Assembly (NCBI GenBank): GCA_045544655.1
Contig: JAZPZL010000191.1
Location: 1 to 25,330 of the forward strand
Origin: RGIG5579 sp045544655
GTDB lineage: Bacteria > Bacillota > Clostridia > Oscillospirales > SIG627
Direction: 5' to 3'
Length of the DNA stretch: 25,330 bases
Part shown: in pieces, positions 6,174 to 13,741 of the stretch
Layout of the letters: every line of letters starts with the position of its first letter
Numbering within the stretch: position 1 is the first letter of the stretch
Notes under the pieces: generated by a model
Told to the model about the DNA's origin: nothing
Seen by the model: the letters and a program-made list of their open reading frames with translations, nothing else
The model's database searches: none
Made by a program: the position numbers and the translations under genes

Positions 6174-8231
6174 ATGGCAGAGCAAAGCAAAGGGAAAAAA
6201 ACGAAGGAATACAACGACCAAAGCATCACCAGTCTCAAGGGTGCGGAGCGCGTCCGTAAAAGACCGGGCGTTATTTTCGGCTCGGACGGATTGGACGGAT
6301 GCTCCCACTCCTTTTTTGAGATCTTATCCAACTCCATCGATGAGGCGAGAGCAGGCTACGGCGACGCCATTTACGTGACGGTTACGAGAGATCACGTGAT
6401 CACCGTGGAGGATTTCGGACGGGGTATTCCTCTGGATTGGAATGAAAAAGAAGGCAGATACAACTGGGAGCTGATCTTTTGCGAGATGTATGCGGGCGGT
6501 AAGTACGACAATGCCGCCGGAGGCGCATATCAGTATTCCCTCGGTTTGAACGGTCTGGGTGCCTGTGCCACCCAGTACAGCTCCGAATTTATGGACGTTT
6601 CGGTGCGAACCAAGTCCGCCCGCTATGAGATCCACTTTAAAAAGGGAGAAGTGGTGGGGGATCTGGTGAAAGAAGAGGAAAGCCACCGCCGTACGGGTAC
6701 CACCATCCTCTGGCGCCCCGACCTGGACGTATTTACGGAAATTGCCATCCCCGAGGAATATTTTACCGACGTGATGCACCGTCAGGCGGTGGTCAACGGC
6801 GGATTGAATCTGTATTTGAAATTCCAGAAGGACGACGGCACCTGGAACGAGTATCACTACTTCTACAAAGAGGGCATTTGTGACTACGTTCGTCAGAATG
6901 CGGGGATCAACGAGCAGAACGAGGTGATTGCCGAGGAGGGCAAGGTGGGAACTCTGACTGACCTTGTGTTCTGGGAGGGCAAGAAGCGCGGCCGTGACCG
7001 TGAGGATAAAACGGAATACGACGTAGAGATCTCCGTTGCCTTTATGTTCTCCGCTCAGAAGCAGATGCTGGAATATTACCATAACTCCAGCTGGCTGGAG
7101 CACGGCGGAAGCCCCGAAAAGGCGGTGAAATCCAGCTTTTTGCGGGCAGTGGACGCGTATTTGAAAAGCTCCGGGAAATACAACAAAAACGAGGCGAAGA
7201 TCACCTTCCAGGACATTGAGGACTGTCTGCTTCTGGTGACCAACTGCTTCTCCAACGAGGCGTCCTTCTCCGATCAGACCAAGAAGAAGGTGACCAATAA
7301 ATTCATCGCCGATGCCATGACGGAATTTTTCGATGAAAAGCTGGAGATCTATTTTGCGGAAAATCCCGGCGAGGCGGATAAGCTTTCCCAGCAGGTTCTG
7401 ATCAATAAGCGCAGCCGTGAAAATGCGGAAAGCGCGAGAGTCAACATCAAAAAGAAGCTTGCCGGCACGGTGGACGTGGTGAACCGTATTGAAAAATTTG
7501 CCAACTGCCGCTCCAAGGATAAGGACAAGCGTGAGCTTTATATCGTAGAGGGTGATTCTGCATTGGGAAGCTGTAAGCTGGGCAGAGATGCGGAATTCCA
7601 AGCCATTATCCCTGTTCGCGGAAAGACTCTGAACTGCCTCAAATGCGGCTACGACCGTATTTTCAAGAGTGAGATCATCGTGGATCTGCTTCGCATCATC
7701 GGTTGCGGTGTAGAGATCGGTAAGGGACAAAAGGGTCTTGCGGAATTCAATTACGAGAATCTGAAATGGAGCAAGATCATCATCTGTACCGATGCGGACG
7801 AGGATGGCTATCAGATCCGCACCTTGATCCTGACTATGTTCTACAGACTTCTTCCTACCCTGATCCAAAAGGGCAACGTTTATATTGCGGAATCTCCCTT
7901 GTACGAGATCACCTGCAAGGGCAAAAAGAAGGAAGGGGAGGAGGAGATCTTCTTCGCCTACGATGAAAAGGAAAAAAACAAGATCCTGGCAGAGCTGGGT
8001 GACCGCAAATATACCATTCAGCGTTCCAAGGGTCTTGGTGAAAACGAGCCGGATATGATGCGCCGCACCACCATGGATCCTGCTACCCGCCGACTCATTC
8101 GCATTATGCCCGAGGATGAATATGCCACCCGACAAATGTTTGAGGTGCTTCTGGGGGACGATCTGGACGGAAGAAAGCGCTATATTTCCGAATACGGACA
8201 CCTTTACATTGATATGGCGGACGCGTATTGA
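6174..8231 (+). CDS. Type IIA DNA topoisomerase, B subunit (GyrB/ParE family)
   Basis: A 685-residue ATPase subunit. The GHKL ATP-binding site is shown by NSIDE (53-57) and FGRGIP. The VRKRPG segment precedes it. The TOPRIM domain has YIVEGDSA with Glu459 and the DADED acidic cluster (540-544), and GLGENEP occupies the place of the conserved QTK-loop region. B subunits pair with a GyrA/ParC subunit to pass DNA strands using ATP. The ATP-lid region YQYSLGLNGLGA differs from the standard SGGLHGVGA, so this is a divergent member, more likely a ParE-type or second enzyme than the main gyrase. No A-subunit gene follows; the next gene is YigZ-like and overlaps by 1 nt. ATG at 6174 was chosen over an upstream TTG because TAGGAGAG precedes it. 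Confidence 0.85.
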   Translation: MAEQSKGKKTKEYNDQSITSLKGAERVRKRPGVIFGSDGLDGCSHSFFEILSNSIDEARAGYGDAIYVTVTRDHVITVEDFGRGIPLDWNEKEGRYNWELIFCEMYAGGKYDNAAGGAYQYSLGLNGLGACATQYSSEFMDVSVRTKSARYEIHFKKGEVVGDLVKEEESHRRTGTTILWRPDLDVFTEIAIPEEYFTDVMHRQAVVNGGLNLYLKFQKDDGTWNEYHYFYKEGICDYVRQNAGINEQNEVIAEEGKVGTLTDLVFWEGKKRGRDREDKTEYDVEISVAFMFSAQKQMLEYYHNSSWLEHGGSPEKAVKSSFLRAVDAYLKSSGKYNKNEAKITFQDIEDCLLLVTNCFSNEASFSDQTKKKVTNKFIADAMTEFFDEKLEIYFAENPGEADKLSQQVLINKRSRENAESARVNIKKKLAGTVDVVNRIEKFANCRSKDKDKRELYIVEGDSALGSCKLGRDAEFQAIIPVRGKTLNCLKCGYDRIFKSEIIVDLLRIIGCGVEIGKGQKGLAEFNYENLKWSKIIICTDADEDGYQIRTLILTMFYRLLPTLIQKGNVYIAESPLYEITCKGKKKEGEEEIFFAYDEKEKNKILAELGDRKYTIQRSKGLGENEPDMMRRTTMDPATRRLIRIMPEDEYATRQMFEVLLGDDLDGRKRYISEYGHLYIDMADAY

Positions 8232-8863
8232 TGGAGTTTTATCGGACGGTACGCGGCTTTGCGGAAAGCCGCTTTACGGAAAAGAAAAGTGAGTTCATCG
8301 GTTGGGTAAAGCCCTGCGACAGCTGGGAGGAGGCGAAGGCCTTCGTGGACGAGGCACGGGAGGCATTTCCCGATGCCAGACACTACGTTTCCGCTTTTAT
8401 CAATAAAGAGGGGAACATCCAGCGCTTTGACGATGACGGAGAACCCAAGGGCACGGGTGGGATCCCTATGCTGGAGGTTCTGAAAAAAGAAGAGATCACC
8501 GGACTTTGCGTGGTGGTGACCCGATATTTCGGAGGTATCCTTTTGGGGGCGGGCGGACTTGCCCGCGCCTATGCCCGCGGCGCCCGGGATGCGGTGGCGG
8601 AAGCGGGGATCTGCCGCTTTTCCAAATTTTTTAAGGGAAAGATCACCGTACCCTATCCGCTTTTTTCCAAGGTGGAATTTGAACTGAATACCAGAAATTA
8701 CCGTATGACGGGAAAGGAATTTGGCGAGGGCGTGGATCTGTATCTTTTGGTTTCCGAAAAGGAAAAAGAAGACTTGGAGACGCTTTTGGGCGATCTTTCC
8801 GGGGGTAAAATGAAGCTGGAGATCGTGGGAGATACCTTTGCGGAGGATCGGGACGATGCTTGA
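8231..8863 (+). CDS. YigZ/IMPACT-family protein
   Basis: A 210-residue protein of the UPF0029/IMPACT family, the usual length for bacterial YigZ. The N-terminal domain carries DDGEPKGTGG (68-77), VVVTRYFGG (94-102) and LGAGGLARAY (105-114), which define the family. The remainder matches the small C-terminal ferredoxin-like domain typical of bacterial members. The eukaryotic relative IMPACT binds the translation regulator GCN1; the bacterial function is not settled, though nucleic-acid or ribosome binding has been proposed. Its ATG overlaps the topoisomerase stop (TGATG), so translation is likely coupled. The start just upstream (TTG at 8228) is possible but adds one residue. Family certain, role unknown. 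Confidence 0.88.
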   Translation: MEFYRTVRGFAESRFTEKKSEFIGWVKPCDSWEEAKAFVDEAREAFPDARHYVSAFINKEGNIQRFDDDGEPKGTGGIPMLEVLKKEEITGLCVVVTRYFGGILLGAGGLARAYARGARDAVAEAGICRFSKFFKGKITVPYPLFSKVEFELNTRNYRMTGKEFGEGVDLYLLVSEKEKEDLETLLGDLSGGKMKLEIVGDTFAEDRDDA

Positions 8864-9293
8864 GATCGGTTCTTATCGGTTGGAGATCTTCCCCGAAAAA
8901 ACGAAAAATGAATACGAGACGTTGCCCTGCGGTGAGACGGAGGAACCAGCGGTCTGCTTTTTCCGTCACCTGATGAAAAAAGCCCCCTCGGAGGCACTTG
9001 GCTTTTTGGAGGGCTTGGGGATCGATCCCATGAAGATCAATCTTGCAAGACCCTTGACCCAGCCCGATGAAAACGGTGAGATCCTTTACCTTGCTTGCGC
9101 TCCTCTTTGTGCGCAGGTGCTGGCAGGGGGCGATACCGAGCCTCGGCAAAGTGAGGAGACCTGCGGCATCAGCGTGATCTTTCTGGGAGATCGGAATGCT
9201 TTTTCCCCCGGCTTGCCCGAGCTTTCTCAGCCTTGCGCGGAATTGCGCTTCGTGATTCCTCTTCCCTTTGACGCTACCTTTTTTGAAGAATGA
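8856..9293 (+). CDS. Hypothetical protein
   Basis: I do not recognise this 145-residue protein. Support that it is a real gene: it overlaps the YigZ gene by 8 nt, has GGAGG 9 nt before ATG at 8856, shares the base composition of its neighbours and ends directly at an intrinsic terminator. It has no signal peptide or obvious membrane segment. It is moderately acidic with scattered cysteines (in LPCGE, VCFFR, LACAPLCAQ and ETCGIS), which do not form a clear metal-binding spacing. The segment CGISVIFLGDRNAF could be a strand-loop element. Co-transcription with the topoisomerase and YigZ genes is the only functional hint. Confidence 0.65.
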   Translation: MLEIGSYRLEIFPEKTKNEYETLPCGETEEPAVCFFRHLMKKAPSEALGFLEGLGIDPMKINLARPLTQPDENGEILYLACAPLCAQVLAGGDTEPRQSEETCGISVIFLGDRNAFSPGLPELSQPCAELRFVIPLPFDATFFEE

Positions 9294-9320
9294 AAAATGG
9301 CCCGAGAGGGTCATTTTTTT
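9293..9320 (+). terminator. Intrinsic terminator after the topoisomerase operon
   Basis: AAAAATGGCCC pairs with GGGTCATTTTT around a GAGA loop, with one G-T wobble, followed by more T residues. It overlaps the last base of the upstream stop codon and separates this operon from the BlaI pair. Confidence 0.85.
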
Positions 9321-9357
9321 GCGTTTTTTCGAAATTTCTTAAAAAAGCAAAAGGGGG

Positions 9358-9386
9358 TTGACAAAATCACTCTACTGTGTTAGAGT
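9358..9386 (+). promoter_or_regulatory. Promoter of the BlaI/M56 operon
   Basis: TTGACA (9358-9363), a 17-bp spacer and TAGAGT (9381-9386) as a weak -10 box. The -10 box is also the right arm of the first operator dyad, so repressor binding would directly block polymerase. Confidence 0.75.
9369..9386. promoter_or_regulatory. BlaI-type operator 1
   Basis: ACTCTA, 6 bp, TAGAGT: a perfect inverted repeat covering the spacer and the -10 box. BlaI/MecI repressors bind such dyads as dimers. Confidence 0.75.
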
Positions 9387-9394
9387 ATATATGC

Positions 9395-9412
9395 ACTCTA
9401 ACGGATTAGAGA
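9395..9412. promoter_or_regulatory. BlaI-type operator 2
   Basis: ACTCTA, 6 bp, TAGAGA: the same arm and spacer layout as operator 1 with one outer mismatch, centred 26 bp downstream and just before the ribosome site. The matching pair argues strongly against chance. Confidence 0.75.
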
Positions 9413-9426
9413 AAGGAGATTTTGAA

Positions 9427-9795
9427 ATGGAAACACCCAAGGTTTTTGAAAGTGAATACCGCTTTTGCCTGATTTTGTGGGAAAATGAGCCGATCAAGAG
9501 CAGTCGGCTGGTGGAGCTTTGTAAGGAGCAGCTGGGCTGGAAGCCCACCACCACCTATACGGTCATCAAGCGTTTGTCCGAGCGGGGCGTTCTGAAAAAT
9601 GAAAACACCGTGGTCACCTCTCTGGTCAGCAAGGATCAGGTACAGGCGGCAGAGCTGAACGAAATGGTGGAAAAGACCTTCGAGGGTTCCTTGCCCGCCT
9701 TTATTGCCGCTTTTACCAAGCATCAAAGGATCTCCGAGGCGGAGATCGACGCGGTGCAGGAAATGATCGACCGTTTTCGGAAGGGGGGATCCTGA
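9427..9795 (+). CDS. BlaI/MecI-family transcriptional repressor
   Basis: A 122-residue protein of normal family length. The N-terminal winged helix includes ILWENEPIKSSRLVE and the recognition part WKPTTTYTVIKRLSERG (38-54), where W-x-x-x-T-x-x-T is typical of BlaI/MecI. The C-terminal helix, rich in Glu and Ile/Phe, should give the dimer. ATG at 9427 is preceded by AAAGGAG; an upstream TTG in frame overlaps the -35 box and was rejected. The gene overlaps the M56 gene by TGATG, the usual repressor/sensor arrangement. In BlaR1/MecR1 systems the protease leads to repressor cleavage, often at Asn-Phe; that pair is not visible here, where the comparable region reads FIAAFTKH. It should repress its own operon through the two dyads upstream. 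Confidence 0.9.
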   Translation: METPKVFESEYRFCLILWENEPIKSSRLVELCKEQLGWKPTTTYTVIKRLSERGVLKNENTVVTSLVSKDQVQAAELNEMVEKTFEGSLPAFIAAFTKHQRISEAEIDAVQEMIDRFRKGGS

Positions 9796-12329
9796 TGACA
9801 CAAGCCTTTTTGAACGCAGTGAATATGAGCATTTCCGCAGGATGGATCGTGCCGGCGGTACTGATCGTGCGGCTGTTCTTGAAAAAGGCACCCAAATGGA
9901 TCACCGTGCTTCTTTGGGGAATCGTGGGGATCCGTCTGATCTGCCCCTTTACCGTGGAAAGCGTGATGAGCCTGATCCCCAGTGCGGAGACCATCAGCCC
10001 GCAGGCGTTGGTGGAGGAGCCTGCCATCAATACGGGGGTTGCCTTTTTAAATAACACGCTGAATCCCGTGATCCGCGATACGGCGATCGCCGTGGCTCCG
10101 GAGAAAAGCGTAAACGTGCTACAGCTGTTCGTGCTGGTTTTTTCCAAGATCTGGGTCGTGGGGATCGCAGGGATGCTCCTTTATACCGCTATCAGCTATT
10201 TTCGTTTGAAACGCAAGGTGGGGACGGCTGTTCTTTTGCGGGACAACGTTTATCAAAGCGAAAGCATAGCTTCTCCCTTTGTGCTGGGGCTTTTTAAGCC
10301 AAGGATCTATTTGCCTTTTTCACTGAGAGATGAGGATGCGGAATACGTGATTGCCCACGAGAGGGCGCATATCCGCCGCGGGGATCATCTTTGGAAGCCC
10401 TTTGGTTTTTTGCTTTTGGCGATCCATTGGTTCAATCCCTTGCTGTGGCTGGGGTACGTACTGCTTTGTCGGGATATTGAATTGGCTTGCGATGAAAAGG
10501 TGATCCGCGAATTTGATCGGGAACGGAAGGCGGATTATTCTCAGGCACTTTTGTCCTGCAGTGTGAATCGGCGCAGCATTGCCGCTTGCCCCCTTGCTTT
10601 CGGTGAGACTTCCGTAAAGACGAGGGTGAAGTCGGTGCTGAATTACAAAAAGCCTGCTTTTTGGATCGTTTTGGTAGCGATCCTGGCTTGTGCCGCGGTG
10701 GCACTTTGCTTTTTGACAAATCCCTTAACGAAGCCGGACGACGAGCTTTCCGTCTTTATTGATATGGAGATCGCAGGACACAACGGCGGCAAGGAAGCTT
10801 CCGAGGGGATCTTTTCCGCCGTGCATCACAAGGTGCTGGGAATGAAACGATCCTTCGATCGGGTCACGGTGTATCTGTGGTCGAGGTATCAGGAATACGC
10901 CCTCGAAAACGGTGAGATCGTAGAGAAAGCGGGATCCCACATTCCCCTTGCCATCACCGCAAAGCGCACGGGAAAGCACGGGCATTACGAGCTTGTGGAA
11001 TATTGGCAGCCGCGGGACGGCTCGTATTACGTACAGGATATTCGGGAAAAATTCCCTTGGTACCTGCACGCCAAGGCGCTGGATTCTCAAAGATACGTTC
11101 GTGAACAGGAGAAATTCTGCCGTAAGGCCGCACAGGAATACTTTGCCGACGCCCTTTCTCATGTGGGAGGCGCAGATGCGCCGATCAAACTGACGAAATA
11201 TTTAATCGGTAATCCTTATTTCTACGGGAAGGTTCTGGCGATCTACGATGGCCTGGTTCTGGTGGAAGCGACGAAGGATTCTAAAATGATCAAAAAGGGA
11301 GGTACGTACTACGTCAGCACCCGAGTGAAGGATTCCCAAATTCCTCTTCCCGAAATTGAAGTGGGAACGGAGCTAGCCATTGTCTTTAACGGTGAGATCC
11401 AGGAAACCTTTCCTTCGCAGATCAATACGGTCTACGCCATCTATCTTGCCACAGAGCTTGAAACTGCCGGTTCTCAAAGCGTAAAGCTTGATGGGGATGC
11501 CCTTGCGGCCCTTTCCGTTCCTCCTGCGATGGTGGTGGTCAGCAATGAGCAAAGTATTGAAGGGCAAAGGGGAACCTCTGAATGGACCTATCGGGATGAA
11601 AATGGGAAAGCGGTGACCGTCGCATCGGAGGGGGTGCATCCCTTGAACGCCAAAAAGACCATGCCTTGCATTGACCTTCTCCCTTCTTATGCATCGTTCG
11701 GAGACCCTTTGGGTGCGTATTTGGGATTCAACGTGACGGGGGTGAATCCCATCGTGCAGGTATCTGCGGACAAGGTTACGATCTTCTGCTGGAAAGAGGA
11801 AGAATGGGGAACGGGAAACACCCCGGGAGAAGAAATTTCTTTGAACGAGACCAATGGTACCTTGTTTTTTGATCTGAAGGACGGAAACTACGTATACGAG
11901 GTGACTGCCACCTGGAAGAAAAACGAAGGGTGCGGCGGAACGGCAAGCTATACCTTTTATACCCGAAAATCGGGCTTTGACCCGTCGGCTTATCCGAAGA
12001 TCGGGGAAAACAGCAGGGCGAGTGAGACTTTCCTGAAAACGGAAACGGAAGCGATCCGAGAAACCTACGACAAGGGAGAATTCGTGATCACCAAGACCCA
12101 CCATCGGATGGATGACGGACTGTGGGTATGGATCTCGAATGCGTATCTGTACCGATTGGAGGTGGAGGGAAAGGGTCCCGGAATGGAGAAAAATACCACC
12201 TTTCTCGTTTTGACCAACAAAAAAGACATCACCTTCGACCAGGTGTGGAAAGCGGAATTCAGCAGCAATACGGAGGACTTTTTTGATCCGAAGGAAACGG
12301 TGATCGTTGCAAGAAGGGTATCCCAATAA
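9795..12329 (+). CDS. M56-family (BlaR1/MecR1-like) membrane metalloprotease with large extracellular domain
   Basis: An 844-residue membrane protein. The N-terminal part has hydrophobic segments near residues 14-28, 36-52 and 110-132, then the cytosolic zinc-protease motif HERAH (188-192) and a downstream ELACDEKV glutamate motif, then a further membrane segment at about 286-308. The remaining 530 or so residues are predicted outside the cell. They contain no SxxK/KTG penicillin-binding signature, so a beta-lactam sensor like that of BlaR1 is unlikely. The ectodomain looks like several units: about 315-450 (VTVYLWSRYQEYAL, EYWQPRDGSYYV), 460-560 (NPYFYGKVLAIYDG, INTVYAIYL) and a beta-rich end. 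I infer that it senses an envelope signal and relieves BlaI repression by proteolysis. No output gene other than the pair itself is in this operon. Confidence 0.82.
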   Translation: MTQAFLNAVNMSISAGWIVPAVLIVRLFLKKAPKWITVLLWGIVGIRLICPFTVESVMSLIPSAETISPQALVEEPAINTGVAFLNNTLNPVIRDTAIAVAPEKSVNVLQLFVLVFSKIWVVGIAGMLLYTAISYFRLKRKVGTAVLLRDNVYQSESIASPFVLGLFKPRIYLPFSLRDEDAEYVIAHERAHIRRGDHLWKPFGFLLLAIHWFNPLLWLGYVLLCRDIELACDEKVIREFDRERKADYSQALLSCSVNRRSIAACPLAFGETSVKTRVKSVLNYKKPAFWIVLVAILACAAVALCFLTNPLTKPDDELSVFIDMEIAGHNGGKEASEGIFSAVHHKVLGMKRSFDRVTVYLWSRYQEYALENGEIVEKAGSHIPLAITAKRTGKHGHYELVEYWQPRDGSYYVQDIREKFPWYLHAKALDSQRYVREQEKFCRKAAQEYFADALSHVGGADAPIKLTKYLIGNPYFYGKVLAIYDGLVLVEATKDSKMIKKGGTYYVSTRVKDSQIPLPEIEVGTELAIVFNGEIQETFPSQINTVYAIYLATELETAGSQSVKLDGDALAALSVPPAMVVVSNEQSIEGQRGTSEWTYRDENGKAVTVASEGVHPLNAKKTMPCIDLLPSYASFGDPLGAYLGFNVTGVNPIVQVSADKVTIFCWKEEEWGTGNTPGEEISLNETNGTLFFDLKDGNYVYEVTATWKKNEGCGGTASYTFYTRKSGFDPSAYPKIGENSRASETFLKTETEAIRETYDKGEFVITKTHHRMDDGLWVWISNAYLYRLEVEGKGPGMEKNTTFLVLTNKKDITFDQVWKAEFSSNTEDFFDPKETVIVARRVSQ

Positions 12330-12331
12330 CG

Positions 12332-12365
12332 AAAAAAGAACTGCTCGGTGGAGCAGTTCTTTTTT
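12332..12365. terminator. Bidirectional intrinsic terminator
   Basis: A 15-bp perfect stem (AAAAAAGAACTGCTC with its complement) around a GGTG loop lies 2 bp after the M56 gene and 2 bp from the end of the convergent carboxypeptidase gene. A and T tracts on both sides allow use in both directions. Confidence 0.9.
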
Positions 12366-12367
12366 GA

Positions 12368-13726
12368 TCAATGCTTGGGCTTGTGCATTTTCTTTCTGTG
12401 CAGATATGCGGACAGACGAAGCAAGGGAAGGGTGGAAAAGATCACCAGCAAAAGGGCGATGAAGAGGATGACGAAGACCTTGTCCTCCTTGAAAATATCG
12501 GAAATGGCTTTTGCCGCACCCTCTGCACCTTTTTCAAGGGCGGATTTTGTAGTAATGGGCTTGCCGTTCCAGGAAATGGAGAGAGGGTAGCTTTGCTCGG
12601 TGGGTTCTCCGTTGAAGGTAAAGCTCAGAGAGCCGATGTGCTTTCCGTTTTTCACATCCTTGGCGGAGATCTCCTTGGGAAGGTTTAAATTGTAATTCGG
12701 TTGGGCATCCTTGCGGAGCAGGGCGGTGATGGGCTTTTCGGCAACCACGGAGACGGTTTCCTCAGAATCGGTTACCGCAAGGCGGGCAATCTCCTGACCT
12801 TTTTTAAAGGCGGTTTGGAGAGAAAAGTTTTCGTAGGCGTAGGAAACGAGGGTGTTTGTTTCGATTTCCGCCATATTGCCCGGGTATTTTTTGTCCTTGT
12901 CCAGATTCGCTCCGAAAAGCACGGAAACGTAGGACATTCCGTCCTGCTCGCTGTAGGTGGCAAGGCATCTGCCTGCCTCGGTGGTGAAGCCGCTTTTTCC
13001 GCCCACGTAGCAGGGAAGGTGGTATTTTGCGCCTTCATTGAAGCTATTGATTGTGTGCTTTAGCTTGCGGGCGGGAAGCTTTTCGGTAGCGGGAATGGAA
13101 TAGTCCCGCAGGGATACGATCTCGCGGAACAGATCGTTCTTCATCGCTTCCCGAAGAAGGATCGCGATATCCCGCGGAGAGGAATAGTGGTTAGATTGAT
13201 GAAGTCCGTGGGCGTTTTCAAAATTGGTGTTTTCCATTCCCAATTTTTTTGCCGTAGCATTCATTTTTTGAACGAAAGCGGGAATATCACCGTCACCGAA
13301 GCGCTCAGCCAAAAGATCGGCAACGTCGCAGAAGGATTCGATCAAAAGTCCCGCCAAAAGGTCGTAGACGGTAAAGGTTTCTCCCACCTTCAGACCCATA
13401 TGTACACCGCGGTCGTTGATGATGTAATCAAACATGGAAAGATTGGTGATGGTAATGGTTTCGTTTTTTACGTCCTCACATTCGTTGAGGACGACAAGCG
13501 CGGTCATAATTTTGGTAAGGGAGGCGGGGAACATACGGGCGTTTTCCGCTTTGGAATAAAGCACCGTCTCCGTTTCCAGATTGATGAAATAGACGCCCTG
13601 GGAATCCAGGGTAATATCGTAGATCGGGTCCTTCTGTGTCGGATCTTCTTCGGCAAAAACCGACAGAGGCGCACTGAGAAGAAGGATCAGCGCAAGGGCG
13701 AGTGAAAGGATGCGTTTCATATACAA
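12368..13726 (-). CDS. D-alanyl-D-alanine carboxypeptidase (DacA/DacF family, S11) with altered SxN motif
   Basis: A penicillin-binding protein that trims the terminal D-Ala of peptidoglycan stem peptides outside the membrane. Counting from ATG at 13720 (450 residues), there is a signal peptide ending near VFA-EE (23-25), the nucleophile motif SLTK (67-70), and KSG (242-244), a KTG variant, in GGKSGFTTEAG. The second motif, normally S-x-N, reads SFC (129-131) in LLIESFCDVADLL, so the usual asparagine is cysteine. A beta-rich C-terminal domain and a terminal membrane segment (about 418-438) with a basic tail follow, giving a membrane anchor. The start is ambiguous: AAGGA is 8 nt from TTG at 13726 but 14 nt from ATG at 13720. 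It is the third gene of the operon with the polyprenyl synthase, 15 nt downstream. Confidence 0.88.
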   Translation of the reverse strand: MYMKRILSLALALILLLSAPLSVFAEEDPTQKDPIYDITLDSQGVYFINLETETVLYSKAENARMFPASLTKIMTALVVLNECEDVKNETITITNLSMFDYIINDRGVHMGLKVGETFTVYDLLAGLLIESFCDVADLLAERFGDGDIPAFVQKMNATAKKLGMENTNFENAHGLHQSNHYSSPRDIAILLREAMKNDLFREIVSLRDYSIPATEKLPARKLKHTINSFNEGAKYHLPCYVGGKSGFTTEAGRCLATYSEQDGMSYVSVLFGANLDKDKKYPGNMAEIETNTLVSYAYENFSLQTAFKKGQEIARLAVTDSEETVSVVAEKPITALLRKDAQPNYNLNLPKEISAKDVKNGKHIGSLSFTFNGEPTEQSYPLSISWNGKPITTKSALEKGAEGAAKAISDIFKEDKVFVILFIALLLVIFSTLPLLRLSAYLHRKKMHKPKH

Positions 13727-13741
13727 TCAATTATTCCTTCG

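Noticed and set aside
6324..8201. Long open frame (625 codons) on the minus strand opposite the topoisomerase B gene
   Set aside because: It mirrors a conserved gene in the complementary frame, with no promoter or ribosome site and non-protein-like composition.
9358..9426. Upstream TTG start for the BlaI repressor
   Set aside because: It coincides with the -35 box and would put the operators inside the coding region; ATG at 9427 has AAAGGAG.
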